Assembly (NCBI GenBank): GCA_013397115.1
Contig: VWZW01006867.1
Span: forward strand, 1,116,001 to 1,180,000
Reading direction: 5' to 3'
Source of the DNA: Edolisoma coerulescens
Lineage: Eukaryota; Chordata; Aves; Passeriformes; Campephagidae
DNA: 64,000 nt
Part shown: positions 36,005 to 49,825 of the stretch, piece by piece
Numbering within the stretch: position 1 is the first letter of the stretch
Layout of the letters: each line of letters opens with the position of its first letter
Position numbers and translations under genes: made by a program
The notes under the pieces: generated by a model
Databases searched by the model: none
What the model was told of the DNA's origin: nothing
Seen by the model: the letters and a program-made list of their open reading frames with translations, nothing else

Positions 36005-38894
36005 CCAATATAGGGAAATAAACTTCTAAGGAGAAATGTAAATGTGTGGTTAACCTTCAGGCGAACTTTTGAAAGTAAGCTTTTAAGATTTACCTTATTG
36101 TTCATTGTATTTGATGTTGCTTACCCTGGTTGTTGACCTTGTGTAGTGCTGGGCAGGCCTTAGACACGGAACTCTCAAGCTATCTGCTGTCTTGTGTACA
36201 ATTCTTTGTTCAAACTGATGCAATTTTCTGCTAGAATATTGTGAATCCCTGAATGAAATCTCTTGAGTCTGTATCCAAGTACAGCAGTCTCTGTGTCACT
36301 ACTTGTTGCTAACCCAGTAGATTTTATGCAAAAGCATGATCATATCTTTATAGCCTGATTTGGTTAGTATCATCTGCTGCTGCCAAAAATCTCTTGTCTC
36401 TAGATTCCAAAGTAATTATTCTTTCTGACATTGTTGCTTAGAACCAGTGTCAGGAGAGGCCTGTTGGAGATGCGACTGCTCTTCTAGCTTCTAAAACTAG
36501 CTCAGTTCTTCATCAGAGTGGAAAAAATGCAAATTAACTTATAAGTCCTTTGTCATCCCTTTAAAGCTGGGTCCAGCTCCACAGCAGAACTGTAGTTATT
36601 AACATACCCTCTTACAGGTTATTGTCTCTGATCACAGACTTAGAGAGGCCCTGATATCACCCATCATTAACAATGAATCTGTAACTCTTCATTTGCCATT
36701 ATTAAAATGCTTGAAACACTTGAAAAATCAGGATACACTTGTTCAGTGTTGTACTCAGTCGTCAAGGAAAGGCCAAGGGAGATCCTTGGCCTTTGGCCCT
36801 TCTGGACAGGAGTGAAAATTATCCGTGTCTGTGGACTTCTGAATACATATGAACTGTATTATTTAACAGAGCATCAACTGAGAGGCTTTGAGTAATTTTG
36901 TACTTTTTTGCTTGAAATAAAACACATTTTGTGTACCGTTCCAACTCAGACCTCACATCCTGAAGCTTAATCTCCTGATTTGAATCTAAAGATTTCTACT
37001 TCAAACTTACGGAGAAGATGCACAGCCTCCTGCAACCTGTAGAATTAAGTTTGCTATAGAAATGAAATGCATTAAGAAAGTCTTGTATATAAAAAAGGCC
37101 CCAAATCTGCAGACGTGACAAGACCTTTATTTTCTCAAGTGCACTTGTTAATGGTTCAGCTGGCCAGCAAAATTGCAGCCAAGCCTAGGTTTTAGGGTAT
37201 GAGCCTTGTTACACAAAGGCAGGTCAGCCTTAAATGCATGATAATAAATGTTAATAAATGCTAATAAAGCAGAGCTGATGGCATGCATGGACTGCAGTCA
37301 TACCTGAAGGGGCAGAGAAAAGGGAAAACTTCTCCCCACCAGTCAGGTGGGAAATGAGGGACTCCCCGGCAGGTGTCCTCCTCCTCGGGGTGTCCTGTTG
37401 GTGCAGCAGGTGCCATGTGACGCTGCTGAGCGTGACTCCGTGGGAGCTGCTCAAACTCAAACATTGGCTGTTTTTGCTCTATGATGCCGTTTGCACCAAT
37501 TGTGTCAAACTCGATGCGGTGCCTGTGCTGCTTACGCTGACTGGCTGCCATGCCTTGTGCACGTGCGTTAGTGGGCAATGTCTGCTGGATAAGCAAAAAA
37601 GCCATTACCCTTGTAGGTGCTGAAGTTACCGGCTAAAAACTCTGAGGGGAAGACTGAAGAGCTCTTACAATGGAGGTATAGACTGGGAACTAAACTGGAA
37701 ACTAAAGCATCAGGAGGCAAAGGGGGAAAAAATGTTTACATTTCCAATGTAAAAATATTTCTGAATTGACCGGTGCAAGGCCATAAGGATAAGAACACTT
37801 GGGACAGTGGAGTAAAGGTACTGCCACAGTTTCCTTGGGCTGAGCAGATTAGAGCTCACAGAGATGCAAGTGGAAAGTACGTCACGGGATTGGAAATGAA
37901 AGGGTCTTGCTATTAGAAAAGGCAAGGCACCATGCAATACCCTCCATAGAAAACCATGGATACAAAGGCAAAGGCTTTAAGTGCGGTGTCTTAAAACAAG
38001 AGGCTTAGCCTGGCAGCAGGGAGTGGCATGGCAAACCCATCATGAAAGTAACATGTTGTCTGGGGGATGTGTGAATGCTTAGAGGGGAATAATTGCACAT
38101 GAGAAATACCTGGACAGTTGAGCTGCTGAGAACCACTACTCAGTGTGGGCAGCTTTATAAGTAACAGGCCAGGAAATGTAAGCTGCGGCCCAAGAATGAT
38201 GTGCTGGTGTCAAGGCGTATAGAGGTACGTGATAGTGCCTTCTGCGTACGGTAAGCTGATGTTGAGGTGAGGGATTGTACAAGAAGGGTCAGAACAGCAG
38301 CAAAATGTAAAGAAGATTCTGCTCTGGGGCTTGGTGTAGTTGAATGGATGATCTGTACAGTTCTTCTGTGTGTGCAGTCCGTCATGTCCTTAATTCAGGA
38401 GACTATATTGTCATTTGAGAGAGTATTGAGAAAATATCCACCGCAGTGACCTGCTTCTGGATAGGGAGTGGGAAGAAGGTGTCCCCTGGTGCATTCCAGT
38501 TCAGCCTGCATGGGCTGCATTGATGCTGCTGTGCAAAATGTTGTTCCTTCGGGAAGCTTCAGGGTCACTCAGAGTTGTACAGAGGGGGAAAGCCTGGGGC
38601 CAGGCTGATTAAATGTGGATTTTCCTTTTAAGGAAAAAGTAGATTTTGCTTGGGGCAGTGGTGGACAAAGGGAATCAGTTGTGAAAAGAACATCTGAGCC
38701 AGTTAGTTGATTCTGGTACAAGATGGGGATCCTCTCACCCCTTTTCCAGGCACACCCTCAGGCTCTCAGTGTCAAGTGATGTGGTGTGTTTCGGCAGGAG
38801 GAACCAGGCGGCCGCTGTGGGGCAATGGGGCCTGTAGGGGTGAGCAGCTACAATGGGCCCGGGTTGTAGGGGCAGCACTAGGCCTGACTGCTTA

Positions 38895-38895
38895 N
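38895..38895. other. Assembly gap or ambiguous base (N)
   Basis: A single N follows a G-rich run (GGGGCAATGGGGCCTGTAGG) and a GCGGCCGC site, sequence that often breaks assemblies. The true gap length is unknown. No flanking duplication is seen here, unlike at 35639. Confidence 0.9.
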
Positions 38896-40766
38896 CCCCA
38901 AACACTACTTCTTGCCATGTGCAGAGTGTAGCCTTCTTGAGAGGGATGCTTGTCCAGCCAGACTGACTTGGTTTGATGGCTCAGGCTCTAAAAAAGACAC
39001 TCAAAGTGATGTAGTTTGGCACTTGTGCCCTGCCCCAGGCTCCTCTTTCTCATCCTGTTTTCCTTCAGCAGTCACTGCAGATCTGTGATGTTGTCTAGAA
39101 CAACACAACGTACCCTATATACCCCACGCTCCCAACAGACCCCCAATAGTGGTCAACCTTCTTGTCCTACTTCCAGCACAGCTCTGCCTAAAAAATTGAA
39201 GATGTGTGAGAAAAAAATTAGCAAATTAGATTAAAATATTTCCTTTTTTTTTTTTTTTTTCACTCTCATGCCTGACTTTGCAAACTAATAATCTTTATTC
39301 TCTTGGGCTTGGGGCTGGTCACAAGAACATGCATTGAGATATTCAATTATTTAGTGTCCTTTTAAAAGAAAAGGTAATGTATGCAAGAGAGATGTAAGAT
39401 CTGCTCTGGTGACCATCCCCACAGCTGGGATTTTAAAAGGACATTTTTATGAGGGCACTTGTTCTTGTGGTGCCACCATTGCAATTCTACCCAGAAACCG
39501 ATTCCTCTGTTTTCTCAAGGGACAATGAATTGTTTTTGCAAGTAAGCACTGTGAACCAGCCAAGGGCCTTGTCACCTTCCTCTCCTCGCATGAGTTACTG
39601 CAGTACCTTTTCAAAACCATTTTTCACTTTCTCATTATGTTTGACATTATTGTTTCCCAAGCTTGAAGATTTGTCTTTTTTGACCTCCTAGACAAAATTA
39701 CTTATAGGGATAGATTTCAGTATAGCATCTTATCCAATTTTATTTTGATCTCTTCCTCTCCCTGTAATCTCTGGCACAAAGAACCTGATTTGAAGTACAA
39801 AGTAGTCTGCTGGGACTATAATGTAACATTAAAAAACATAGTAAATAATTTATAAATGCTATGCAGGAAAGTATTCCACATTATTTTAAGTAATTTTGTT
39901 TGACTGTGGTAGGGAATGAACATGATAAGAGATCAGAAGTGGTCACACTAACCACAGCAAACAAAAATATTTCAGGTTGGGCATATTTTCTCAGAGCTGG
40001 CAAATCAGAAGTATTGTCTCTCCTCTATGAATACAAATTTCCCAGCAATTACAGTGTAGCTAAAGGTACAAATCGCTTGTAAAAACAAAACAAAAAATCA
40101 ACCAGATTTACTACTCTGGATTTCTATCAGGAGTCAGAAAATTACTCATGCAGCCTGACTAATATGTTGGGTTTTGGTTTTTTCTTTTTTTTTTTTTTTT
40201 TCCTTGGACCTAGCTGACCTGTGCTTACATCTAAATTGCTCTGATTTATTTTGGACTCTGTTGAGTTTTGAAATCTGGATACTGACTGCACTCTTTTAGG
40301 ACACTGTGTCATGCATTTGGATAAAGAGTTCAATTTATGTTTGTTTACAGTGATATTAGACGTTAAGAGGTTTATCCTGATGCTAGCTTCTTTGCCAAAG
40401 CTCCAAAATCAGAGATCACCCTGCATTCCACATAGCTCTGTGGACAGAATCCTGGCCTCGTTCTACTTCTTGCTTCAACTTCTGCCATAGGTTTGCTCAG
40501 TGAACCAAAAGATTTCTTCGTCTGGAAAACACCACCAGGAAGAATCTGTCTTGGAGAGAGCATGCTTCCAGCAGGATTACTGAAAATATTGTTCTGTAAT
40601 AACAAGCACCCGAGTGCTTGGGAGTATGGATGTGACAGTGGTCTCCTCTGCAACCCTACTGTGCATTAACTGTTACATCAAAAGTGTGTTTCCCTTTTGT
40701 CTTGTACCTGAAGTACCTGGTGCTATATCTAGTTTGCCTTTCTTTATCCCTCTTACAAACTGTCTT

Positions 40767-40870
40767 TGCTGTTGTTTTTTGTTTGGTTTGGGGTTTTTTT
40801 TGGTGCAGACTTTTTTTTTTGTGAGCTTTTTTTTGTTTGTTTGGGGTTTTTTTGGGGGTTGTTTTTTTTC
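40767..40870. repeat. G/T-rich low-complexity tract
   Basis: About 100 bp composed almost only of T runs broken by G or GG (TTTGTTTGGTTTGGGG…) with very few A or C, ending in a short (TC)n run. Reading frames through it are artefacts of composition. Confidence 0.85.
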
Positions 40871-42690
40871 TCTCTCTCTCGCCAGATTATCTCACAGATC
40901 TACAGCCCTGGGATAAGAAGAGGCCAGAGCATGTGTTTAGATACTTCGGGCCATTTTGAGGTCAAGGACAATTTTTTTACTAGCTCAGTTGTTCATCCCA
41001 CCTGTAAAATGGTAGTAGTGACACTGGGCACTCCCTTGGCACCCTGTCAAAAAAACAACAATTAGGAAACAATTAGTCTGGCTTGATATTGGGGAGCTTT
41101 TAACTTTTAGTTTAACACAGATTAACATGGTGTAGCCAGGGATAAACCAACATTGTGAAAAAAATTAATGAGTTTAGTGAATCCACCGAAGGGAAGACGA
41201 TGCCTGAGATTCAGTGGTGCGCCTGTTTAGTCCCTTTTTAAATTTTCCATATTGTTTTTTGAAATATTTGTTGACAGCTATTTTCTTTGGCAAGTGTTCT
41301 TAACACTCTGCTCCTCAACAGAAGAACAAGACCAAGCGTCTTCTAGGTAAATACAAAGGAAGTTCACCACTTCTACCACGAGTGGACCTCTTGCACCAGA
41401 GGCAGCAGAAGCCATGCTAGCCTGATCCCAGCGTTAGTGGGAAGGCAACTGGGAATTTGTACGAGTAAGGAGTGAGTGGAATAGTGGAGCTGTACTTTCT
41501 ATATTTACTCTGTTGCTCTTTCACATTACTGAATGCTGTTTAGGAGGAAATGAAAATCTTTCTAATGGGATCTAAATGAGATGTGTGGAGCAGCAGAAGG
41601 TAGTTTCCTGGAATGAAATTAGATCTGACGGTTGGGATTTAACACACTCTCTTTTGCCAGAAGTGTGTAAGATTATTAAAGTATCACAACCTCATTTGGT
41701 TGCTTTATAATCTGCGCTTAACCTCCATGCTGATGAGGCTGTTATGTAACAGCCAGTGAAGGCCAGACCTTATGTTGCCTCAGTGTATGGGAGCCCATGC
41801 CTAGAGATCCCAGTGAGGCCAGGTGGAAAGCTGGCTGCATTTTCACTCTTGAGATTATGTGGAAAGCTTGCCTTTGGGCTGTGGGTAGCATCCTTGACCA
41901 CAGAGAGGTGTACCCTAAGGTTTACTGTATGATGCTGTGTCTTGTCACTGAAACACTCCTGCTTTCAGGAAGCCCCATGGCAATTACTCTTGACAGGGAT
42001 ACTGGCAAACACTTTCTCCTTCAGTATCTAAATTCTGGTTGCATACAGAAGCAGGGGTGACAGCTGTAAAGAAGGTGTTTACTATTTTCATTAAATTAAA
42101 GGTTTTTTCTTCAACAGGAGCAACTTTTGGTTTGACTTTAATCAAAAGAGGTGATGAGGAGAGCCCTTGCTGAGCTCTCATTTTAGCAGAATGAAACACT
42201 GCAGCATCCACACACCTGTTTACTGGAAACACCTGATGAGTGCTATCTAAACTGACTGTGGTCAGGGAATGCCTAGCTTAAAAACCCAACAAAAGTCTGG
42301 CTGTGAATGAGAGCTTTGAGCAACCCATCTCTAATGAAATCAGAGCCGAAAGTATTCTCCTTATTTAAACGGAAAGAGAAATGTTTCACCTGTCTAGATG
42401 CTTCAAAATTCTGCATGGCATCTACTTGCACCTCCAGTAGCTCAGTAGCTTCATCCTTCACCCCACAAACCCAGACTCTGGCTAGAAGTGCTGCAGGACT
42501 CATTTGTCAGTGTTTAGATCTCAATTCCCATCAACACCACCTAGCAGTCCAGACTGACTAAATTCCCAAGGTCACCCATGAAAACTGCAGTTCCTGCTAG
42601 TACATATCAAGTATTTCAGGCCCCTTCTCTGCTCTGTTCCTTTGCTCCATCAGTAACTGTACAATAACTTTCATTAGACAAAACCAAAGT

Positions 42691-45600
42691 GTAATTTATT
42701 TTGCATTTGCATCTTTATTCTACAACACAAGCAACATAAATAGTTTATACTTTTTGTTTTAAAATATCTCCATTTCAGAATTCAGTCAGAATAAAATATA
42801 CACAAAATACAATTTGCAAGCCAGCTGACAGTGACCGCCCAACCACTGGACACCCAAGGACCATACAAAGCTAGCGGCACAACAGGACACGGTGGACATG
42901 GGGAAGTGTTCTTCTAAAGAAGAGCAGAAAGGTAGAGGGAGGAAACGTGGATGAGACCAAGGAATTGCAGATAGGTATGAACTCAGCAGAAGGTAAACCC
43001 AATGTAAGCACTTGTTTGACAAGGTAATTGATAGTCTCTCTTAAGAAGTATCACTGGCTCCTCCTGAATATACAGCTAGAGAAATTAAGTCCTGGGAATC
43101 ATGTTTTGTGGTAAAATGCTTCCTCTGGCAGCCATCATAATGGAAATAAAATTTGATTTTTTTTTTTTTAAATTTTCAAACAGGAAAGATCTTTGGCGAA
43201 ATGGAGTGTCCACTCCCTTTGGCTTGCTTTCAGTTCTGGTTGAAGGGCCATAGAAGTATGGTTGCAGTCTCACAAAAAAAATGACAAAAAGTGGGTAGGG
43301 GAAAAGAGGCAGAGAAGAGAAAGTGGGGGGAACTGAAAGAAGGTTCTTGCTGTTGTCATTGCACACCTTCAATCTCTTGCTCCCATCTGCTCTAGCAAAC
43401 AGTGTGCACTACAGGGCTCTGTCACCACCATGCTCTGCCCTTCCTGGCTGTTCTCCCTTTGGCATCGAGTCCTGTCTTCCTCTGCAGAGTGGGGGGCTCA
43501 GGAGTCACAGACTGATTGTGGAGGAGATATTTGTCCCTTGCTTGAACCTGTGTACCTGTGCCTGTCTGCTAGCTCAGCTGTCTTGCTTTAGCTTTCTGCT
43601 TGTGGAAGTGTGGCACTTCACCGCAGCCCAGATGGACCAAATGCATGGATAGGAAACAGGGCCCTGATGCTCCATGGGAGTCAGATGGAATTTATGGAAG
43701 TACATAAGCTACCTTTTGAAAAGTGAGATGTTTGTGTAAAAGGATTGAAATAGATCCTGTTGCCATCTTTCTTACCCAAAAATGCTTTCCATAAACTCAG
43801 CTCCCTGATTCAATGTGGCAGTGTAGACTATGCAAACCTCAACTTGTGATTTTGCCAAAAATTGGAATTTGAGGGATCTGGTTCCACAGGCGAGCTCATT
43901 ATCGCATTAATCCAGGATCATACAGTGTAGCTCCACTAATATCCGCAGAATTAGGGCATTTCTTCCCTCTGCTTTTAGTTTTCAGCTTGGAGACCTCTGA
44001 GTACTAAGTGAAAAGACTGATGTGTGTTAGACTTAGGTCATGTATGTTTTTATTTTTTCTTTTTAAATAGCCAGCACTGCATGTTTGGCCAAAACTGTTT
44101 GTTTAGTATCATATTAGTTTGTGTCACATATAAAGTACATGTTCTGAGGGGAGTTAGTGGAAACAACAGGAAGAGGATCTACGACTTCTTCCTTGCAGTT
44201 GTACAACTTCCTGGAGTCCCAGGCGTGTTGCTGGTGAGGGTTGCTGAGAGACCCTTTGGTGATATCCCTATAGAAGCTCTGCTCAAATTAAGGGAGGCTC
44301 AGTGAAGAGGGATCACTAGCTGCCACATGCTTTTATCTACATTGCATAAAATCCAACATTTGTGCTTCTGTGCTATGGTAAATTGGTCCTTTATACTAAA
44401 AGAAGAGAAACTTCTTTTGGTAAATTGATGGTATCATCTTAGTTCTTTAACAATTGTGGAATGATCAGCAACTGAAAAAACCCTATTTCATGTCATATGA
44501 TTAGCCCTGTCCACAGGTCTTCCCATAAATTACTATGACTGGAGTAATGAGTAAACAGCCTGCTTAGACATCTTAGGCATATCTTAGTATAGAAGTGGGG
44601 GAAAAAAAAAGGAAGCACTTCACTTTTTTTGTGAATTTAAGAACAATTTAGCACTGAGAAATGGCATTTCTAGAATGGATCGCTGAAGGTGACAATAGCC
44701 AAACCACATGCTCAATTTCTCAACAGGCTTCTACACAGATGAGCTAGGTAAAAAAGAAATCACTTTGGCTTGGTGCATCTGTGCAAAAGTGAGGGTTCTA
44801 GTTTTGCTGTACTGGGATGCGTGGGACCGTGTGCTGGTTCCCGTGGATTTGCCAAGCAGGAGGTGTACGGAGGACAGCAGCAGAGAGGGTAACACAAAGA
44901 ACTGTACAGGACTCCCCCTTTCCTGAGAACTTGTGAACCCATATGTAGGGACTGAAGGATTCAAGGACTGAATCCTGAATATTAAAGATAACTAGCTACT
45001 TAACTTCCATTTATTTCAACAGCTTCAGCACTTGGAGTGTGGGCCCAAGCTGTGAAGAAAAGTACAAAGTGCAGGCAGCACATGGAGCTGGACTCTACTT
45101 TCTACCTTGTTTGCCACACAGTTTCATGCCAGTGCTGTGCTGGGCTCTGCAGGGTTGATACCAGCACTAAGATGCTGCTATATGAAGTACAGGTGAAGAC
45201 TGCACATGGTACTTAAGAGGCGGGAGTTTATCTTTGGCGACTGAGGATTTGTCAGTGAATTTTACAGTAAGGTTTAGGTTTTAAACAAAACTTGAAGCTC
45301 AAGCTGAAGGGGAAAGCACCTTACAAGTCACAGGTGTAAACCATGCTTGGCCCTGATATGAGCAAGCCACAGTGCAGAGCAGAGAAATTTTTCAAAAGCT
45401 GTGTTCCCTGTGCTGGGAGTTGTACAAGGATGGTATTGCCCAGGTCAATGCAAATCTCTTTCTAATAATTCTTTCTATATGCTAAATTAAGTCAGTTATT
45501 CTCAAGTAAGTGTTTATCCCTAGGAAAGTATTAAATCTGTATCTTAACATCTTAAAGACATGAAAGCATTTTAACCAAGAGACAGTAGTGGTAATTCAAT

Positions 45601-48600
45601 GGCTGCTGAATGCTCAGAAAAGGTACCAGAATAACTGTGTTAACCATTGCTGGTGTGACACAAATACATAACACAGCAGACAAGCATATTACTTATGTGG
45701 ATAGCTCTCTGAAAATATGCTGAATGCTCAGAATATGGCAGTGATTGGAGCTACAAGTATCTGTACATACACATGTCAATCATCTCATGTGACTGCATAT
45801 GTTCACCGTGCAGAAGGAAGTGCAAACATATGTAATGACCTGAGACCGTATAAGCTGAGGTCAAACCCTGCTCCTGTTCTGTAAAAGGACCACTTTCCTG
45901 ATGAGTGCTCTGCTTTTCTCAGCTTTAAATATTTGCACAGTGATGAGCTATTTCATGTGCTTAAAGGTAGTTGATGCTGGACAGCAGCAACTTTCTCTGT
46001 TAGCAACTGCCTACAAGATTTTAAAGTGAGATGCCCTTGCCTCTGCTTGCTGCAGTGGCCCTGAGGAGGGCAGTGTGAACTAGGCAAAGGCAGCAGAGGT
46101 GCAGCTCTGGTACCTGAGAAGAATGTCAAGCTATCACATTTTCTCTTTTAAAGCATTGCAGCTGAGTAAAATTTACTGGGCAATCATTTTTAAAAACAAC
46201 TGGCCAGTTCAATAAGAAAAAAATCAAACCCAACTGCTGTAGAAATTTATGTGACAAAAAAAGTACGGGCAAGAAAAGAGAAGAATGTGGTCATTAACCA
46301 AGGCAAAGAGAAAGAGCAAGCTCAGGCTGTAATGCAGAGGGACTGGTTTTCTCAAGGTTCAAATGTTTGATTCAACAGTAAGCTGCCAATATGGTGCCAT
46401 GCATGAGGTTATAGAGCTAACAGTAAGGATTTGAATGGGATACACGTGTGAATACACATGTGGATACAAGGGCTACTACTGCTACTGACTGAGGTGCTTC
46501 CCCACTCACAAGTAGAAAGCAGAAAAGCCACTGTCACATGGACATGTACCTGGACATGACTGGGGTGTGCAGTGTTGGGAATTCCCCTTCTGAAGCTTAG
46601 GACAGGCTGATGCCAGTCCCCTTTTCCTGGGACTGTTCTGGCAGACTCCTCCTTTGGGCTAAAAGCTTGCTTTATGAGGTCTGAAGGTATCATGCTGGCA
46701 TGAAACAGGCCACACAGGACCTATGAAATGGTGACTTCACACATTTATTGTTCTACTTCTTTGGGGCTTGCTGCTGTCTGTAACTAAACTAGCAGAAAAA
46801 TTGCTGAGAATCTGATGAATCAACTAAATTATTTTCATTTGTTTATGTTTTGAGGGTATATCAGAAAGCTTCAGCTTCTACGTTTCATGGTTGTGGTTAC
46901 TGAAGTGGCCATGGGCTGCTCCCCTCACCTAGTTTGCATTTTACACACAAGGAAAAGCAAGAGCAGCGCATGCTGAACTTTGCTATGTAAAGCCTGATGC
47001 CTCAGAGATTCCTTCTTCCCCTCCTTCTAAATTACATTTCTGGAATTACTCGAAGTTACTTATGACCTTTTAGGGAGGGATGTTAATGAGCAGAGGCACT
47101 GAGGGTGACAATGGGCACTTAGTGCTTTATTTGAAGGACAAAGTCCAAAACAGGGCAACAGCAACATAGCAAATTTACTCTTCCTTATTTTCCAATGTGG
47201 TATTTGTAGTGTAAATAGTTAAAATGAAATTATATTCTAGGTCAAGATGGTGGCTAATCAGGTAACACTAGGTTATATTGTGTTCATGGGCTTGAGGGAG
47301 GTGGTGGTAATGGTATTGTCACTCCTAAAGCTTTTTTTTTCTGATTTACAGAAGAATTTTGTATTGCAACCACAGCACAACCATAGTGTTTCCTAGATAC
47401 TAGGGCCTCTTCTGTAGTCCTGAGTGATTTCACTAGTACTGATATCAATTTTATTTCCCCTACAAAATTTGGGGATTTGCTTTAGTTTTAGATCAGTACA
47501 GCAAAGATCTGCATCCATTCAATGCATTTATAATGAAAACCATCAGAGTTGGCTGCTTTGAATGTGGTTTATTATTCTGATTTCTGTTATTGCCTAATGG
47601 ATGTACTGCTTTAAAAGCAATTCTGTATAGATGCCAAATAAAAACTTTAACAAAAAAATGTAACCACACTTTTACTCTACCTAAAGATGTGTAAGAAAGA
47701 CATGGCAACAGAAATCAAACTGTGCTACTACTCTCCCAGATACCAAAGGCTAATCTAACCTCTCCCTGAGGAAGTATTAAAACTGTTGGGGGAAAACTGA
47801 CAATTGAAAACATTGTTAAATTAGTAATTGATAAAGTCAGTTTAGGTGGTAGAAAAGAGTTGTTTTTGCAGAATTTTTATGTCCTTTAAACAATTTAGTA
47901 AAGGGAACTTTTGAAAGAAAGGGAAACAGCATGACTGGCACTACAGAAAGTTATGGGACAAATACTCCCTGCACAAGACTAGCAGGTGACAAATGGGAAG
48001 CAGGCAACGGAAGGAAAAGGTAGGAGGGTAGTGTCAGACTCTTTGTAAACAAAGTAGCTTGGGAGATGGCTGTTCAGCGGAGCTTCTTGGCTCCCCTTGT
48101 TTTTCCAGGTTTAAGATGCTAAAAGCAGTTAGTTTATATAAAGCAGGCTTTATATAAAGAGATGACATTTTTAGGATGCTTTGGAGCAGGGACTGAAGCT
48201 GTATATTTAGTTGGCGTGCACATTTTAAAAGCCTTGGGAGAACAGCACTAAGGGGTCACCCAAAATTAAAATCAACTCATTTTCAACAAGTTATCAATGA
48301 ATCAACAAATGGTATAGCATGGGAGTACGAGATGAAATGCCCCAGGGGCTGTGACATAACTTGTGTAGCAAGGTAACCCTTTGTCTGGTGTGAAAAGCAT
48401 CACATATGCATTTGACAACACAACAGTCAATCCTCCCCCTTCTCTTCCCTCTTACTAATAACAGCAAATTGCAGTAGTCCCAATAGGAGTGCTGCATGGA
48501 GTGGGGATGTACCTCCATGAGGATCTGTCCTTTTCTATTTACAGCAGCAGACAAGAAATGGGAGTGAAACAGGAAATACACCTCCCTTTAATACCATTTT

Positions 48601-49633
48601 CCATCTTGCTTCAGCTCAAAGTGGAGTGATAGGCTACATTTAACAAAGGTGGTAAGGGTGTTCCTGGCTACAGCAGCTCTACATAAGCAAACATAAATTT
48701 CCAGCAGAATAATAGCTGCACTGGTGCTTAAACTGGAACACTTGATCTCTACTCTGCTTAGTTGAATGCTGGATACTGGCACATGCTGGTATTTGCTGTC
48801 GTGTATCTTCCCCTCAGCAAAACAAACTTCCCTTTTGCCCTTAGAGGGAATCAGACAGGTGGCAAAATGCTCAGCTGTAGGCATAGGTGAAGAGGCAACC
48901 AGGGTAGTGCTGCAGAGAGGGCAGTTTGACAGTGCCATTTCTCTTCGAACAATACTCCGTAAGAGCAATGAAAGGATCAATAGTCTGTGCTTGGTTCACC
49001 CATTTTAGACCTGGGATTCTTTAGCTATTCCAAATGTAACTTTAAAGGCTCTTCGTGAAGCAAAATAAATTCCCACTTTCTCCAGTGAGTGACATGTTTA
49101 GTTACTACAATAATCTTTAGTTGGCTATCCTCTCTCATGCCTATTTTTGAAGGGAAGATGTTACCCTAAAAAGTGTCACCTTCTTACTTTTCCTATAGCC
49201 CCACCTTTTCGCTGACTCATTTATTTATTTTCTAAGTTAAATAGGCTTACTGACCTGGTTTGACATCCACATGACAGTTGCACTCACAGCTAATTGCAAA
49301 TGTGGAAGTTCTGCTGCAGTTTCTGGTGGCTCCTACTGCTGCAAATTTGAATTAAAATGAAGGCTACTGAAATGTATCACCTCTTCTGGTAGGAGCCTGA
49401 TTTATGGACAGCTTCTGGGCTCTGGGGCCATGCCAGATCCTCTGGAAGGACTAATACTTTGCCTCCTTTGCTAGTGTGAGTGAGGGGCACACAATCTCAG
49501 GTGGATAGACAATACTGACAAGCTCATTGTTTCTTAATTTATCACCAACAAACAGGCAATTAACAAACCCCAAGTACTTCTTTGCTGTATACCTTGAATG
49601 TATTCTGCCCTTTGCAACAGAGCAGAGCTTGGT
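42691..49633 (-). other. ARFGEF3: ARFGEF3 3' UTR (possible full extent)
   Basis: The 6.9 kb downstream of the ARFGEF3 stop codon contains no gene, CR1 or LTR that I recognise. It ends at two closely spaced minus-strand AATAAA signals (42714-42719 and 42695-42700). Other minus AATAAA hexamers at 47126-47131, 46744-46749 and 45010-45015 could give shorter forms. Mammalian ARFGEF3 mRNAs have a very long 3' UTR, which makes this span plausible. The boundary is an inference and needs transcript data. Confidence 0.35.
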
Positions 49634-49825
49634 TTAAATGATGATATCGTAAACTCGGCCCACTCTTCCCAGCCATTCCCGTACTGCCTGGCGGACACGG
49701 TTATCTGTCACGTGGCAAGTCAGCTGGCTGATACAGGGAAACACTGCTGGCTGCAGGGCTGTGAAAGTTTGGTCTGGCAGAGCCTGAATCTGGTTGAGAA
49801 CTGTCAGCACCATGTTGGTCCATGC
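49634..49825 (-). CDS. ARFGEF3: ARFGEF3, last coding exon
   Basis: Minus-strand exon after acceptor TTCATAG, starting in phase 0 with AWTNMVLTVLNQIQALPDQ and running 63 residues to …WLGRVGRVYDIII and TAA (49636-49634). It covers the conserved C-terminal tip of ARFGEF3, including PAVFPCISQLTCHVTD and VRQAVREWLGRVGRVYD. The human protein, as I recall it, ends VYDIIV, so the terminus is at the expected place. This exon follows naturally from …RDAEAQIQ in the preceding exon. Confidence 0.95.
   Translation of the reverse strand, partial: AWTNMVLTVLNQIQALPDQTFTALQPAVFPCISQLTCHVTDNRVRQAVREWLGRVGRVYDIII

Larger units (their letters stand above)
36005..42690. other. Intergenic DNA
   Basis: About 6.7 kb without a supported gene. 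It contains an assembly N at 38895, poly-T runs (39243-39260 and about 40182-40202) and a G/T-rich tract (40767-40870). A GC-richer segment around 38730-38900 precedes the N. No CR1 or LTR was recognised. Confidence 0.6.

Noticed and set aside
35297..36021. Several duplicated reading frames on both strands around 35.3-36.0 kb.
   Set aside because: They lie inside a solo LTR and are doubled by the assembly duplication; some cross the N. Not genes.
40614..41065. Hydrophobic Phe-rich plus-strand frames.
   Set aside because: Same cause: translation of the G/T-rich tract at 40767-40870.
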